A stretch of 64,000 nt of DNA from Streptomyces regalis (lineage in GTDB: Bacteria > Actinomycetota > Actinomycetes > Streptomycetales > Streptomycetaceae): NCBI RefSeq assembly GCF_001509475.1, contig NZ_LLZG01000165.1, positions 22,999 to 86,998 of the forward strand. The letters run 5' to 3'. Made by a program: the position numbers and the translations under genes. The notes below the pieces were generated by a model. The model did not search any database. It was given only the letters and a program-made list of their open reading frames with translations, and was not told the DNA's origin. Numbering within the stretch: position 1 is the first letter of the stretch; the number at the start of each line of letters is the position of its first letter. This document shows positions 36,480 to 46,144 of this stretch, in pieces.

Positions 36480-37813
36480 GCCACTGCTCCCTCTTTCTCG
36501 AATGTCACGGGGTCGGGTTGGGTCAGGAACGGGTCCTGCGGCGGATCACTCCGGCCGATCTCGGCCGCGTCGTCGGTGTTGACCAGGCGGGAGCGGGCGC
36601 GCATCCACCGGCCGCCCATGGCGACGACCGCCACGCCTTGCTCGTCCTCGGTGATGTTCTGCGCGGTGACCACGGCGTCAGGGTCGAGGTCGCCCAAGGT
36701 CATCTCGGCCGACGCCGCGTCATGGGCGCGGTGGGCGACGCGTCCGCCGAGCTGGGCACGCAGCGCGGTCACGCGGGGGCCAAGGTCGGAGCCGACCCGT
36801 TGCCCGGCGAGGACGAGGTGGACGCCGAGCGCCGCGCCGAGCTGGGCGATGCGCAGCAGCAGGGTTCCGCACTGCTCCGCCTCATCCCGCGATTCGCGGG
36901 AGCCGTCCGTCAGGTACAGCTCTGCCAGTTCGTCGACGATCACGACCAGGGGCACCGGCCGCTGCTCCTCGCGCAGCTCCCAGATGGACCGCTTGCCCCA
37001 GGAGCGGCACCACCGCATCCGCGCCTGGATCTCATCGACCACCCCGGACAGCACGCCGAGCGCCTGTGTGCGGTCGGTCGCCAGCGCGGAGAGCCGCCCG
37101 CCGAACAGGCCAAGCTCCATGCCGCCCTTGCAGTCGATGCCGACCAGGGCGACCCGCTGAGGCGCCAGCGCGAGGACCAGAGCCGCCAGAAGCGAGGACT
37201 TCCCGGACTGTGTGGCCCCCGTGATCAGCCAGTGCGGAGTGCGCCGCAGGTCGATCTGCCACGGGCCGCCGTCCTCGAAAACGCCCACGTCAGCCGACAT
37301 GAGCACGTGAGCCGGCGCACGCACCGAAGGGGCGTCATCGGCCAGCGGATCCCTGGCCGTGACCTCGATGACGACCTGTCCCCGACGAGGCGAGGTGACC
37401 CGCACGCTGTGCACGCGCCAGGTGTGTTCCATGGCACGGGCCGCCGCGTAGAACGGCGCCGGAGTCTGCCCCGGATGCAGCAGCACCCTCAGCGTCAGCC
37501 CCGTTGCCGTGGGCACCGGCCAGGACAGGCGGGGAGGCTTCGGCTTGAGTGCCTGCCCCTGCACCACGAGGTCACGGCCGATCACCCGACGGTTCGGCGA
37601 CATGCTCACGGACAGGCCGTTGAGGTAGGCCAGCCGCCGCCAGGTCGTCACGATCCGCAATGCGGTTCCGGGGTAGCCCACCAGCCACCAGCGCCATGGC
37701 CACCGCCGCACCGGGACTCCCCGCGCTTCCAGACGCGGTTCCCACCACTTCTGAGTGAGCACGCCCACGATCAGGAGCGCGGTCAGGATCCACACCACCA
37801 GGGAGGCGGGCAT
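36476..37813 (-). CDS. TraB/FtsK-like DNA translocase (conjugation)
   Basis: 445 aa. N-terminal TM helix (PASLVVWILTALLIVGVL), then a motor domain with Walker A GATQSGKSS (about residue 196) and Walker B LVVIVDELAEL. It is homologous to the single transfer protein of pSAM2-type elements, a hexameric pump that moves double-stranded DNA between hyphae. Genes on both sides overlap it by 1-4 nt. Confidence 0.92.
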   Translation of the reverse strand: MPASLVVWILTALLIVGVLTQKWWEPRLEARGVPVRRWPWRWWLVGYPGTALRIVTTWRRLAYLNGLSVSMSPNRRVIGRDLVVQGQALKPKPPRLSWPVPTATGLTLRVLLHPGQTPAPFYAAARAMEHTWRVHSVRVTSPRRGQVVIEVTARDPLADDAPSVRAPAHVLMSADVGVFEDGGPWQIDLRRTPHWLITGATQSGKSSLLAALVLALAPQRVALVGIDCKGGMELGLFGGRLSALATDRTQALGVLSGVVDEIQARMRWCRSWGKRSIWELREEQRPVPLVVIVDELAELYLTDGSRESRDEAEQCGTLLLRIAQLGAALGVHLVLAGQRVGSDLGPRVTALRAQLGGRVAHRAHDAASAEMTLGDLDPDAVVTAQNITEDEQGVAVVAMGGRWMRARSRLVNTDDAAEIGRSDPPQDPFLTQPDPVTFEKEGAVA

Positions 37814-38277
37814 CAGTTGTCACCGTCCTCGGTGTCCGGCGCCTTGGTGCGCGCCAGCACGAGCCGGGCGCGCATCATGGCCGTCTCCGCGTGACGGGCT
37901 GTCAGGGAGAGGAGGAACCGGATGGTGGTGATGTCGTCGGACGTGGTCAGCAGCGCCTCGGTACCCGCGAGCGTCCGCAGATCCCGCAGGAGCGAGCCGA
38001 AGTGACCGTCTACGCAGAACACTGGATCGTCGTCCGTACCAGGCACGTCCGCGTCATCCAAACCGGCGGCCGCCCGCATCTCTTGGGCCATCCGTTCGGC
38101 ATCCTCGGCAAGCGCCAGGGCGCACGGTTCCTTGCAGGCGAACACCTGTGACTCGTCAGCAGGATTGAGGCCCACCGACACGGACGTGATCCGTGCGTCA
38201 AGGAAGTTCGCGCCGCACACCACGCAGGCCATGCCGTCGCCCTTGGGGCCGCTGATGTTCCAGAAATAGCGCGGCAT
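37813..38277 (-). CDS. Cys-containing transfer-operon protein
   Basis: 154 aa. The N-terminus has CVVCGANF and CKEPCALALA, two Cys pairs likely to bind zinc, then a helical region. The start overlaps the preceding stop (ATGA) and the stop is next to the traB start. A common accessory gene of Streptomyces elements; function unknown to me. Confidence 0.7.
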   Translation of the reverse strand: MPRYFWNISGPKGDGMACVVCGANFLDARITSVSVGLNPADESQVFACKEPCALALAEDAERMAQEMRAAAGLDDADVPGTDDDPVFCVDGHFGSLLRDLRTLAGTEALLTTSDDITTIRFLLSLTARHAETAMMRARLVLARTKAPDTEDGDN

Positions 38278-38648
38278 CAGGAATCACCAGCCGACTTCCC
38301 TCGCGGCCCAGCCGCCGGAGCGGAGCCGCCACCGGAGCCTGTTACGGGCGTGATCGAGTCAGCCCGGTAAGTTGTACCGGTCCGGCCCTCCAGCGCCCAG
38401 TCACGAGCCCACAGGTTCGTGACCTTGACCTCTCCGCCCTCCGTGAGGCCCTGCGGCTGACCACTGGTCGTTACGTGGATCTCTTCCAGCCTCCGCCGTT
38501 CCTGCTGGCGTACGACCAGGCCCGTGATCCACAGCGGGTTTCCCTCACGGTCCCTGCGCTGATCACCTTCGAGCGTCGTACGCGGTTCCGGAGCGATCAG
38601 GCAGCGGATCACGCCCAGCCGTCCGACATCAATCGGCTTGTCTTCCAA
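38277..38648 (-). CDS. First gene of the transfer operon, unknown function
   Basis: 123 aa. A conserved-looking core (GVIRCLIAPEPRTTLEGDQR, NPLWITGLVV, VKVTNLWARDW) has a small beta-rich character. It is promoter-proximal, just behind the GntR operators, where pSAM2-type elements carry a replication/transfer activator (Pra) or Spd gene. That is a positional guess only. Confidence 0.65.
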   Translation of the reverse strand: MEDKPIDVGRLGVIRCLIAPEPRTTLEGDQRRDREGNPLWITGLVVRQQERRRLEEIHVTTSGQPQGLTEGGEVKVTNLWARDWALEGRTGTTYRADSITPVTGSGGGSAPAAGPRGKSAGDS

Positions 38649-38685
38649 GGGGGTTCACCTCATCCCACAACACACACACCCGGCC

Positions 38686-38804
38686 ACTCATCCGGATGAG
38701 TTGGAGCGATCATCATCACCCGACACCGGAATCACGTCAACCACTTATCCGGATGAGTGGTTTCGATCTATACGCCAGGCAGCCAACCACTTATCCTCAT
38801 GAGT
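38686..38804. promoter_or_regulatory. Three GntR operators between the transfer operon and gntR
   Basis: Palindromes ACTCATCCGGATGAGT (38686-38701), ACTTATCCGGATGAGT (38743-38758) and ACTTATCCTCATGAGT (38789-38804) share the consensus ACTyATCCkSATGAGT, the second embedded in aacc...ggtt flanks. They lie in the 258-bp divergent promoter region, so one repressor can shut both the transfer genes and itself. Two more copies are at 45927-45994. Confidence 0.88.
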
Positions 38805-38906
38805 GCAACGCGCGCCCTACACCACGCCCCACCGACAAGCAACGCGGCACGACGACTCACCCCGCAAACGTCGAGCCCCGTTCAACTACCCAGAAAGACA
38901 GCAGCC

Positions 38907-39698
38907 GTGGCAGAGCGAGAGCCCATCGAACGCGCCCCCTCCATGTACATGCAGCTTGCCCAGCGCATGGCCGACGACATCCGCAACGGCCGTTACCAGG
39001 CCGGTGAGGTGCTGCCGTCCGAGACTCAGATGGTCGAGATGTACGGGGTCGGCAAGCACACCGCGCGTTCTGCCGTGGCCGAGCTGCGCCGCATGGGACT
39101 GGTCGAGTCCAAGCAGGGCAAGGGCAGCATCGTGCTTCCTATCGGCGGCGTCCTCCCCGCCACCCGCGTTGAACGGTCCATCCAGCGGACGACGAAGGGG
39201 AGTTGGCGTCTGCCGGAGACGAAGGAGACTGGGGCGCCCGCCGTCAGCAGGAGCACGCTGGACGGCCCGCCGGCAGCTCTGTTGGACCAGCAGGACCAGG
39301 ACGCGATCAACGTCGACCGCATGCTGTACGACCCGGCGACCGGCGCCCGGATGGCTCACCGTGTGCTGATCCCGCTTGCAACCGCCGCCGACGTGCCCAC
39401 TCTCGCCGAGCAGCCCGACGCCGAGGTAGCCGACCTTTACCGGCAGCTTGCCGAGGCCGGACTCAGCCTGTCGTTCACCGAGCACGTCACCGCCCGCACC
39501 CCCTACCCGGACGAGCGCGCCGCCCTCGGCCTCAACGACGCCAGCCCCCTCCTGATCAGCTACCGCGTGACCGCCGACGCCGACCAGGACCGCCCCCTTC
39601 TGTGTGAGGAGCTCAAGGCACCCGCCGCCACCTGTCAGCTCACTTTCCCCGTGACACCGACCAAGGCAGCCGCCAAGCGCCCCACCGGCCGGAAGTGA
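38907..39698 (+). CDS. GntR-family repressor (KorSA-like)
   Basis: 263 aa from GTG 38907; the frame is open further upstream but that part overlaps the operators. The winged helix (YMQLAQRMADDIRNGRYQAG, VLPSETQMVEMYGVGKHTAR, VESKQGKGSIV) is followed by a UTRA-type effector domain. In pSAM2-type elements this protein represses transfer by binding repeats in its own promoter. The matching palindromes are directly upstream. Confidence 0.9.
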   Translation: MAEREPIERAPSMYMQLAQRMADDIRNGRYQAGEVLPSETQMVEMYGVGKHTARSAVAELRRMGLVESKQGKGSIVLPIGGVLPATRVERSIQRTTKGSWRLPETKETGAPAVSRSTLDGPPAALLDQQDQDAINVDRMLYDPATGARMAHRVLIPLATAADVPTLAEQPDAEVADLYRQLAEAGLSLSFTEHVTARTPYPDERAALGLNDASPLLISYRVTADADQDRPLLCEELKAPAATCQLTFPVTPTKAAAKRPTGRK

Positions 39699-40404
39699 CC
39701 CTCACCGGGGTAACCAAACCCCTCAGAAGGAACCCGGCCACCGCCCACATCAGAGAAAGGATGGATGAATGATTCCCATTGAGATCGTTTCATCTTGAAT
39801 CAGCTCGCGCTATCCGCGGCATGGGCGGACGGGTTGTCCTTGCGAAAACCATTGGTGCCCGGCTTGCTCCTCCGATGGACTGACGTCCCGCCGTGAGTCT
39901 GCTGTGTGACGGAGGTACTGGTTGTGACGGAATATGACGTGCTTGCCGAGGTGTACGAATGGCTCATCTCGGATGCAAAGTTGCCTCCCGCCGAGTTCGC
40001 TGCGTCGTTCGATGACGTCCTCAGTCTCCTGCCGTCGAACGCTCACGTCCTCGACTGTTCGTGCGGAACAGGACAGTTGGCGGTTGGCCTCGCCGGTCGT
40101 GGCATGCAGGTTGTCGCAACTGACCCCAGCGAAGCGATGGTTCGCCGGACTACAGAGCTGTCTGAGGAGTTCGGGGCCTCCGTCCGGGCCGTGCGGGCGA
40201 ACTGGGAAGAGTTGCCCGATCATTTCGAGGACGACACGTTCGACATGGTGTTCTGCGTTGGCAACTCGCTTCACCATGCCGCGGGCGCGACAGGCAGGGG
40301 TGCTGCTCTGGAGTCGATGTCACGGCTTCTGCGCCCTGGCGGGCGCTTGGTGCTCACATCCCGCACTTGGGAACTCGTGAGGGCCAGAGGTTCCCGGCTG
40401 GACA

Positions 40405-41001
<597 letters not shown>

Positions 41002-41479
41002 GCGCCTCCCTCCCGTTGCGGAACCTACGAGACGCCTCAAGCGGACCACCCCAGAACCCGCGAACCGGCCCGTGACAGACGATCACCTGCTAATGATCAC
41101 GTCCTAGACCAGCACGAGCGAGTCAATCTCCACCCACGCCAGAGACCCGACCTGCGAGTTCAAGATGAAACGATCTCATTGTCTTTGTGCTTCCCAACGA
41201 CCGTGAGTGCAAGCGCACCCTGCCCGCAGTTCCCCGCGTGGGCGACCACATCGGATGGAGCCCCGACCGCTACCACGAGGAACACACCGTCGCCTCGGTG
41301 TACTGGGATCTTGACAGCCCCGAAGGCACCCACGTTCTGATCACGCTGGAGGAGCGCAAGGTCGACGGGAAGTCGGTCAACCCTCCGGCGGAACTCTGAT
41401 CGTTACGAGAAGCATCAATACTTTGCAGCCCCCGGCATGCTGTGTCATGTCGGGGGCTGTTGATTTTCGATCACGTCAC

Positions 41480-41573
41480 AAGCTCATCCGGATCACCCAC
41501 CACGTGACCGCCGGTGCCAACCAGGGCCGCCCCTGCTGTACGAGGAGCCGAAGGCGCCCGCCGCCACGACCCC
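41480..41573 (+). pseudogene. gntR 3' fragment 1
   Basis: LIRITHHVTAGANQGRP, then after a 1-nt frameshift LLYEEPKAPAAT, matches the intact repressor near its C-terminus (LLISYRVTADADQDRPLLCEELKAPAAT). A decayed duplicate of the gntR 3' end. The rest of 41400-41479 shows nothing. Confidence 0.75.
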
Positions 41574-41727
41574 ACCACCATCAACCGCAGTCATCACTGC
41601 GACCACGAACGGCTACGGCAGGGACAACTCAAGCGGCTACGGCAAGAACGTCTCCAACGGAGCCCGGTCGGCGCGCCTGGCCCCCGTCGCCGCGCAAGTG
41701 GCGGTGCGAAAGAGGCCAGTCTCCACC

Positions 41728-41760
41728 GCCAGCGCGTTCCCCGCTCGGGAACGCGCTGGC
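41728..41760. terminator. Strong 14-bp hairpin in a gene-free stretch
   Basis: gccagcgcgttccc / gggaacgcgctggc with a 5-nt loop. It lacks a T-run. The surrounding 41574-42012 has no convincing gene; it appears to be degraded sequence between gntR fragment 1 and the next gene. Confidence 0.5.
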
Positions 41761-42012
41761 ACCCTGCACCAGTCCAGGTTTCGTCATGGGACTCAATGAG
41801 GATCTTCAGCGTAGCCACTGACCAAGTGACGGGACCGGTATCCCTCAATGGACAAGGCCCCCGTGCCGTTGAGGGACGTGTTCGACGTCTCAACTCCGTT
41901 GCAAGGCCTGGACACTCCTGATGATGGACGTGACTCAGGTGGGCTAGCAAATCTCGCCGAGTAGCCGCGAGCATGAATGATTGAAGTACATTCGCGATAC
42001 CTGGAGGCGCCC

Positions 42013-42393
42013 ATGGGCACGCCTGGCCCTACGCCGGACAAATTTACTCCCGAGCTGGGCGATCCTGATCCTGAGCTCGCAGTGAGTATGTACCGCAACG
42101 ACAACTGCAAATTCCTTAAACAACAGCGTAACTACGAAGCGCGCGAAGTTAAGCGATACAAAGCCCTCATCCTTCTACTGTCCATTGCCACCGTAATTGC
42201 GCTTATTTTTCTAATCGTTATGGCATTCGCCGTGCCGGACAAGAACTATGTATTTGCCGTGGTGGCAGTATTGGAAACTCTGGCGGGAAGTGGTTTGACG
42301 GCATTCGTAATTAAGCAGAAGAATGATCGCCAGGAACAACTGGATAAGTGGATCTCAGCAGTCAAAGAGAACTGTCCGCCTCCGCCTAGCTAA
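42013..42393 (+). CDS. Low-GC two-TM membrane protein
   Basis: 126 aa; ATG 42013 chosen for GGAGG 6 nt upstream (ATG 41977 is also in frame). Charged N-terminus, then two TM helices (ALILLLSIATVIALIFLIVM and YVFAVVAVLETLAGSGLTAF) and a short charged tail. GC is well below the window average and codon use differs, so it was acquired from elsewhere. The layout recalls the two-TM modules seen in some bacterial conflict systems, but I cannot assign it. Confidence 0.65.
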   Translation: MGTPGPTPDKFTPELGDPDPELAVSMYRNDNCKFLKQQRNYEAREVKRYKALILLLSIATVIALIFLIVMAFAVPDKNYVFAVVAVLETLAGSGLTAFVIKQKNDRQEQLDKWISAVKENCPPPPS

Positions 42394-42405
42394 AGGATGC
42401 CGTCT

Positions 42406-42492
42406 GATCCACGCCCCGCAGAGACCGCCGCCCGCTGGGCCTGCCGCGTCCTCATCCCCCTTGCCACCACCGCCGAAGTACCGACCCTTAGG
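42406..42492 (+). pseudogene. gntR internal fragment 2
   Basis: DPRPAETAARWACRVLIPLA and TTAEVPTL correspond to DPATGARMAHRVLIPLATAADVPTL in the intact repressor. It stops abruptly where the lectin-like gene module begins. Confidence 0.75.
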
Positions 42493-43204
42493 AGACTTCG
42501 GGTGGGTGGAATAGCGGGTCAATGCATTCGCTGAACGGAAGCAGTGGCAAGCCGATGTTCAGCCAGGCTTCCATCAGGTTGCCTGCCGCCACCGCCTGCG
42601 ACGCATTGCGGCTGGCCTGCGCAGCTCTCACGAGCACCCGGAAATTATTCGGCAGCTTTGTCTCAGCAGCGGAAAGTCCACATTCCCAGGCCCTGTTGAG
42701 GGCGTCCCGAGTCATCAGCGGAGCCCTGTCAGAACCCGAGAGTGGGAGGGTGCGGGAAGTCACGCGGACAGTGATCTGTCCTGCGTTGTCCCCGAAGCAG
42801 CGTTCGTCATCGTTGATCCGAACGAAAAGCGACCCTCTACCTTGATAGGTGAAGGTTCCTGCTGGCCCAGCTGCAAATGGCTCGTCATCACCAAACTTAC
42901 CCAGGAGCATGCCATATGGGAGATTCGAGTTAATCTTGCAGCCCTGGAAGATTTTGGCGTCAGTGCCCTCACTGTAGCCGCCTGACTCAACCCTGGGAAA
43001 GTTTCGGTGGTCCACCGTCCAACTGCCGCTGGTGCTAAGCGTATACTCATGGCCTCGCTCCAGCGACAGAGGAACTCTCACCCAGCCGGATTTCGAGCTC
43101 AATACAAAGGTCGTAGAGGTGGCTCCCGCCTCGCCAGCTCCCCCGATAAGGACAACGGCCGTCAGGGTGGAGACGGCGGTGAATCCTGCGATAGATCGCT
43201 TCAC
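42488..43204 (-). CDS. Secreted protein with PA-IL (LecA)-like beta-sandwich
   Basis: 238 aa from GTG 43204. A signal peptide (KRSIAGFTAVSTLTAVVLIG, ending GEAGA) precedes a domain with SGWVRVPLSLERGHEYTLST, an AAGPAGTFTYQGRGSLFVRI strand and CFGDNAGQITVRV. The order and the NxG...V ending resemble PA-IL galactose-binding lectins. A helical region follows. Cell-surface or secreted sugar binding is plausible, unproven. Confidence 0.7.
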   Translation of the reverse strand: MKRSIAGFTAVSTLTAVVLIGGAGEAGATSTTFVLSSKSGWVRVPLSLERGHEYTLSTSGSWTVDHRNFPRVESGGYSEGTDAKIFQGCKINSNLPYGMLLGKFGDDEPFAAGPAGTFTYQGRGSLFVRINDDERCFGDNAGQITVRVTSRTLPLSGSDRAPLMTRDALNRAWECGLSAAETKLPNNFRVLVRAAQASRNASQAVAAGNLMEAWLNIGLPLLPFSECIDPLFHPPEVS

Positions 43205-43497
43205 AGCTGGTTCACCTTCTCCGCCAAAATGAGAGGCCCCACGTTGGTCTGGCAGCATTTGGAGTCTTGCTACGACTACAAGCACAGATCTTCAAGTTCG
43301 CGACAGAACCTGATCGTTTCGCGCTTGCTGGCAGGGCCAGGCACACTTCGCAGATTGCTGTTCCTCATCACGCCTCCGAGGTCGTTACCGACCGAATGCG
43401 ATCGACTGCTCAGGAAGCGAGGCCGCAGTACCGGGCTCTGCTTCCAGGACAGCACGGTCACTCGTTTGGCGCATCTCGATCAACTTCGCTGAACTCG

Positions 43498-43596
43498 TGT
43501 GAGGAGCTGAAGACCCCTGCCGCCACCTACCGGCTCGCCTTCGTAATGGCGCCGACGACGGCAGCCTCCGATGCGCGCCGCCCGCCACTGACCCGT
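43498..43596 (+). pseudogene. gntR 3' fragment 3
   Basis: CEELKTPAATYRLAFVMAPT and TAASDARRPP align with CEELKAPAATCQLTFPVTPTKAAAKRP at the C-terminus of the intact repressor. Together with fragment 2 it may be one old gntR copy split by the 1-kb lectin-like module. Confidence 0.75.
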
Positions 43597-43751
43597 GTCG
43601 AGCCCGATCGGCGTAACTTCTCTTTACTTGTTCAAGGGCGCGCCTTCGGCGCGCCGGGCGGCTCCGGCCGCCTCGGCCGGGCGTGCGGCCTCCGGCCGGT
43701 CCCGTCCGGACGGCCAGCCGCCCGACACCACCAACCGCACCCGACCAAGCA

Positions 43752-43787
43752 GAAAAGCCCCCGCGGATTTCGTCGCGGAGGGCTTTA
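43752..43787. terminator. Hairpin terminator
   Basis: aaaagcccccgcg with cgcggagggcttt, imperfect stem, A- and T-runs on both sides. The preceding 43636-43730 holds GC-rich palindromes (ggcgcgccttcggcgcgcc) and no gene. Confidence 0.6.
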
Positions 43788-43948
43788 TCGTCTGCCCTGT
43801 CAGTCACCGGGGAAGCGAGCCACACGACCGACGAGGCCCGCACTCCCCCAAGGACGAGCGCCAACTCCGCGCGATCACACAGCAGTCAGCAGTGGCCACG
43901 ACCTACGCGCGGCTGTCCGTGTGGTTACTGACGGACCGGTTGGACCGT

Positions 43949-44413
43949 TCAGCGGGAGTAGCGCGCCGTCACTCGCACCGGGCGGTCCTGCACCGTGCAC
44001 GTGATCGTCACAGTCACCAGGGTGAACTGAACTTCATCCGGATAGTCGTAGTTCCTGATACTGCTTGTCTCCTCGACGCTCACCTTCCCGCCCAGCCGCT
44101 CATGCAGATCCTCGAGATCATGGAGGATCCGCTTCACGCCCTTGCGCCCAGCGGCGTCCGGCGTAAAAGGCAGCCGTAGGCTGAGGTCCCACCCGATGTA
44201 CCCCTTCTCCTCCGGGACATCTGGCGGGGTGGAGCCGTCCCAATGCAGGCGGGCGTAACTTCCGATAGGAGTTTGCCGGATCATGCGCGCGACCTCCCTC
44301 GCCGCATCGTCCCAGGCCTTCCGTACACGCTCCCGCTCCTCGTGCCCGACGGCCCTTTCCCGTTCGGCCTTGAGCAAGTCCTCCAAGCTCTTCTTCGGCT
44401 TGCCCCACTTCAC
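43949..44413 (-). CDS. Hypothetical element-borne protein
   Basis: 154 aa, GTG 44413 after AAAGGGG. A charged helical N-terminus (KSLEDLLKAERERAVGHEER) is followed by an alpha/beta region with YIGWDLSLRLPFTPDAAGRK and a beta-rich end. No family recognised. Confidence 0.6.
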   Translation of the reverse strand: MKWGKPKKSLEDLLKAERERAVGHEERERVRKAWDDAAREVARMIRQTPIGSYARLHWDGSTPPDVPEEKGYIGWDLSLRLPFTPDAAGRKGVKRILHDLEDLHERLGGKVSVEETSSIRNYDYPDEVQFTLVTVTITCTVQDRPVRVTARYSR

Positions 44414-44527
44414 CGTTTCCCCTTTCCTTGCATGTTGAGCTCGGAAGGCAGCTTCGTGAGGGCCGAGGCCGGTCGGCGAGCTGCTCCCCTCAAGTCACCA
44501 AGGCCAACGTACTTCCGGCCGGTGGTA

Positions 44528-44553
44528 CCAGGGGCGCTATAGCGCGCCCCTGG
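44528..44553. repeat. Perfect 10-bp hairpin
   Basis: ccaggggcgc / gcgcccctgg with a 6-nt loop, in the 44414-44722 gap, where no other feature is seen. Possibly a terminator for the zinc-finger-like gene to the right. Confidence 0.5.
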
Positions 44554-44722
44554 ACCCCGCCCAGCGTGGCAACCTCACGCGCGAATGCGGGTTTCGTCGT
44601 GGTCCATATCCGTGCGCGCGTGAGGTCACCACGCACGTCACCAGCACCTTTCCCCCGTCGATTGGTACCGGTCCGACCTCCTGCCATGCGCCGGCGAACG
44701 CCGCCCAGGGTGCTGCTGACCG

Positions 44723-44893
44723 CTACCTCCGGCAGGTGTCCGCGTGCTGCTGAGCCGCGAACCGTGCAGGACCTAGACCCGTGATCAGGATCGGACCTCG
44801 GCACCCTTCACACCGGATGAACTCCCCGCGCCTGTCAGTCTCGATCCACACGCGCGAGCCCGCCGCCGTCCGCCAGTCATCACGCCGCCCCAT
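44723..44893 (-). CDS. 56-aa putative zinc-binding protein
   Basis: ATG 44893 has GGAG upstream. The sequence carries CEGC and a downstream H-x3-C (QQHADTCRR), a likely zinc site. It overlaps the 3' part of the next upstream gene by 109 nt, so either the overlap is real or the upstream gene ends earlier through a frameshift. Confidence 0.6.
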   Translation of the reverse strand: MGRRDDWRTAAGSRVWIETDRRGEFIRCEGCRGPILITGLGPARFAAQQHADTCRR

Positions 44894-45204
44894 GCCCGTA
44901 ACTCCCCTTCCTTCTCGTCCGCCAGCCGCTGGAACCTGACCACACCGCCCGTCCCGCGCAGCCGCCGGGCAACCCACCGCGCACCCTCCGGGCGCAGCCA
45001 CACCACCGGCTCACCGCGCGGACCCACATGCGCCGCCGCCCGCAACAGCCGCACGTCTACGCCCAACGCCGCCATGGCCGCGTTCAGCTCCTCGGCAACT
45101 TCGTTCGCCTCCCGCCACGGTGACACGTAGTCAACTCCCGCAACGAACAAGGCATCCTCAATGTCGCCGTATCCCCCGCCCTCCGGCGACGAGTCCTCTG
45201 CCAC
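44785..45204 (-). CDS. Small conserved element protein (unknown function)
   Basis: 139 aa; the first 95 residues (GYGDIEDALFVAGVDYVSPW, NEVAEELNAAMAALGVD, VVWLRPEGARWVARRLRG) look conserved. The last 40 residues overlap the zinc-binding ORF and are Arg/Gly-rich, so the true C-terminus may be shorter. The gap 45205-45427 shows no gene. Confidence 0.65.
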   Translation of the reverse strand: MAEDSSPEGGGYGDIEDALFVAGVDYVSPWREANEVAEELNAAMAALGVDVRLLRAAAHVGPRGEPVVWLRPEGARWVARRLRGTGGVVRFQRLADEKEGELRAWGGVMTGGRRRARACGSRLTGAGSSSGVKGAEVRS

Positions 45205-45427
45205 TGCTCAACTCACCCCAGCCCCAGCCGTCTTGGTCAGATACGACCGGCCATCCCAGCCATGCCGAACGTTTGTGCAAATCTAAAACAGGACACGCAG
45301 TCTACTTCGAGCCTCTCGCGCACGCACCATTACCGTCCGTCAACCTCTGGAAAACGCTTGCATCAACACGTGCTCTACACGCCCCACCCGTCCGGCGCAC
45401 ACATGCCAGCGGCATAGGACATGAAGA

Positions 45428-45459
45428 GGCCCCCTCTCCGCCGAAGCCGAGAGGGGGCC
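45428..45459. terminator. Hairpin terminator after the SH3 gene
   Basis: ggccccctctc / gagagggggcc, 11-bp perfect stem, 32 nt after the stop of 45491-45862 (minus strand). Confidence 0.8.
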
Positions 45460-45490
45460 GCCCACTCACCTCACCACCCAGGGTGCCGGA

Positions 45491-45862
45491 TCAATAGAGG
45501 TACTCCTCAGTGACCCACCCGACGTAACCCCCGGGCAGGCCGCCAGCCGAATCGGACTGCAACACGACTAGATCCCACCACTGCCCTCCACTGTCACGCG
45601 CAGAGGTGATGACCTGCACCGATTCACCCGCGTATATCTGACCGAGGATCCCCGACCCGACACCGGGCCCCAGGCGCACCCGGAGCCCATCCACACTCGC
45701 CGTACGCACCGTCGCGTAGTTCACGGACGAGACGACCCCTCCGCGACTCGACCCCGACGGATCCGACGGGACCACCGCCGACGCCGCCGACACACCCACC
45801 AGGCCGACACCCGCCACCATCGCACCCGACACAACCAGCGCCCGCAGAGCCTTACGCCCCAT
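45491..45862 (-). CDS. Secreted SH3-like protein 3, under GntR operators
   Basis: 123 aa from ATG 45862 after AGGGAAG. Signal peptide (ALVVSGAMVAGVGLVGVSAASA), then a beta-barrel SH3-type core (VDGLRVRLGPGVGSGILGQI, GGYVGWVTEEYLY). It is diverged from the two SH3 proteins at 35428-36222. Two repressor palindromes lie 65-132 nt upstream, so it should be co-regulated with transfer. Confidence 0.82.
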   Translation of the reverse strand: MGRKALRALVVSGAMVAGVGLVGVSAASAVVPSDPSGSSRGGVVSSVNYATVRTASVDGLRVRLGPGVGSGILGQIYAGESVQVITSARDSGGQWWDLVVLQSDSAGGLPGGYVGWVTEEYLY

Positions 45863-45926
45863 GATCAACTTCCCTTCGCTCGAAACAGCATGAGAGCCCC
45901 GGTTTCGCACTGCGCGAAGCCCAGCA

Positions 45927-45994
45927 ACCCATCCGGATGAGTTGCCAGCATCTGGCATGTAACGCGGACAGGTCAACCACTTATCCGGATGAGT
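45927..45994. promoter_or_regulatory. Two GntR operators upstream of the third SH3 gene
   Basis: ACCCATCCGGATGAGT (45927-45942) and ACTTATCCGGATGAGT (45979-45994), nearly identical to the three sites at 38686-38804. They lie 7 kb from gntR, showing that the repressor has a second target in the element. Confidence 0.85.
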
Positions 45995-46144
45995 TTGGAG
46001 AGGTCGGGCATGTGATGGCAGGAGACCCAGAAGTCCCGCCCGCGCGCCACAGGGGGAAGCGCACGGACGGGACGGTGTGACAACGCTCGGGGAACGCCGC
46101 CGTCCGGCACACCGGAGGGTAGAGAGACTCCTGTATGCCGGGCC

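Noticed and set aside
41476..41500. A sixth GntR operator (ctcatccggat)
   Set aside because: Only a half-site, and it lies within the decayed gntR coding fragment, where the bases are explained by codons.
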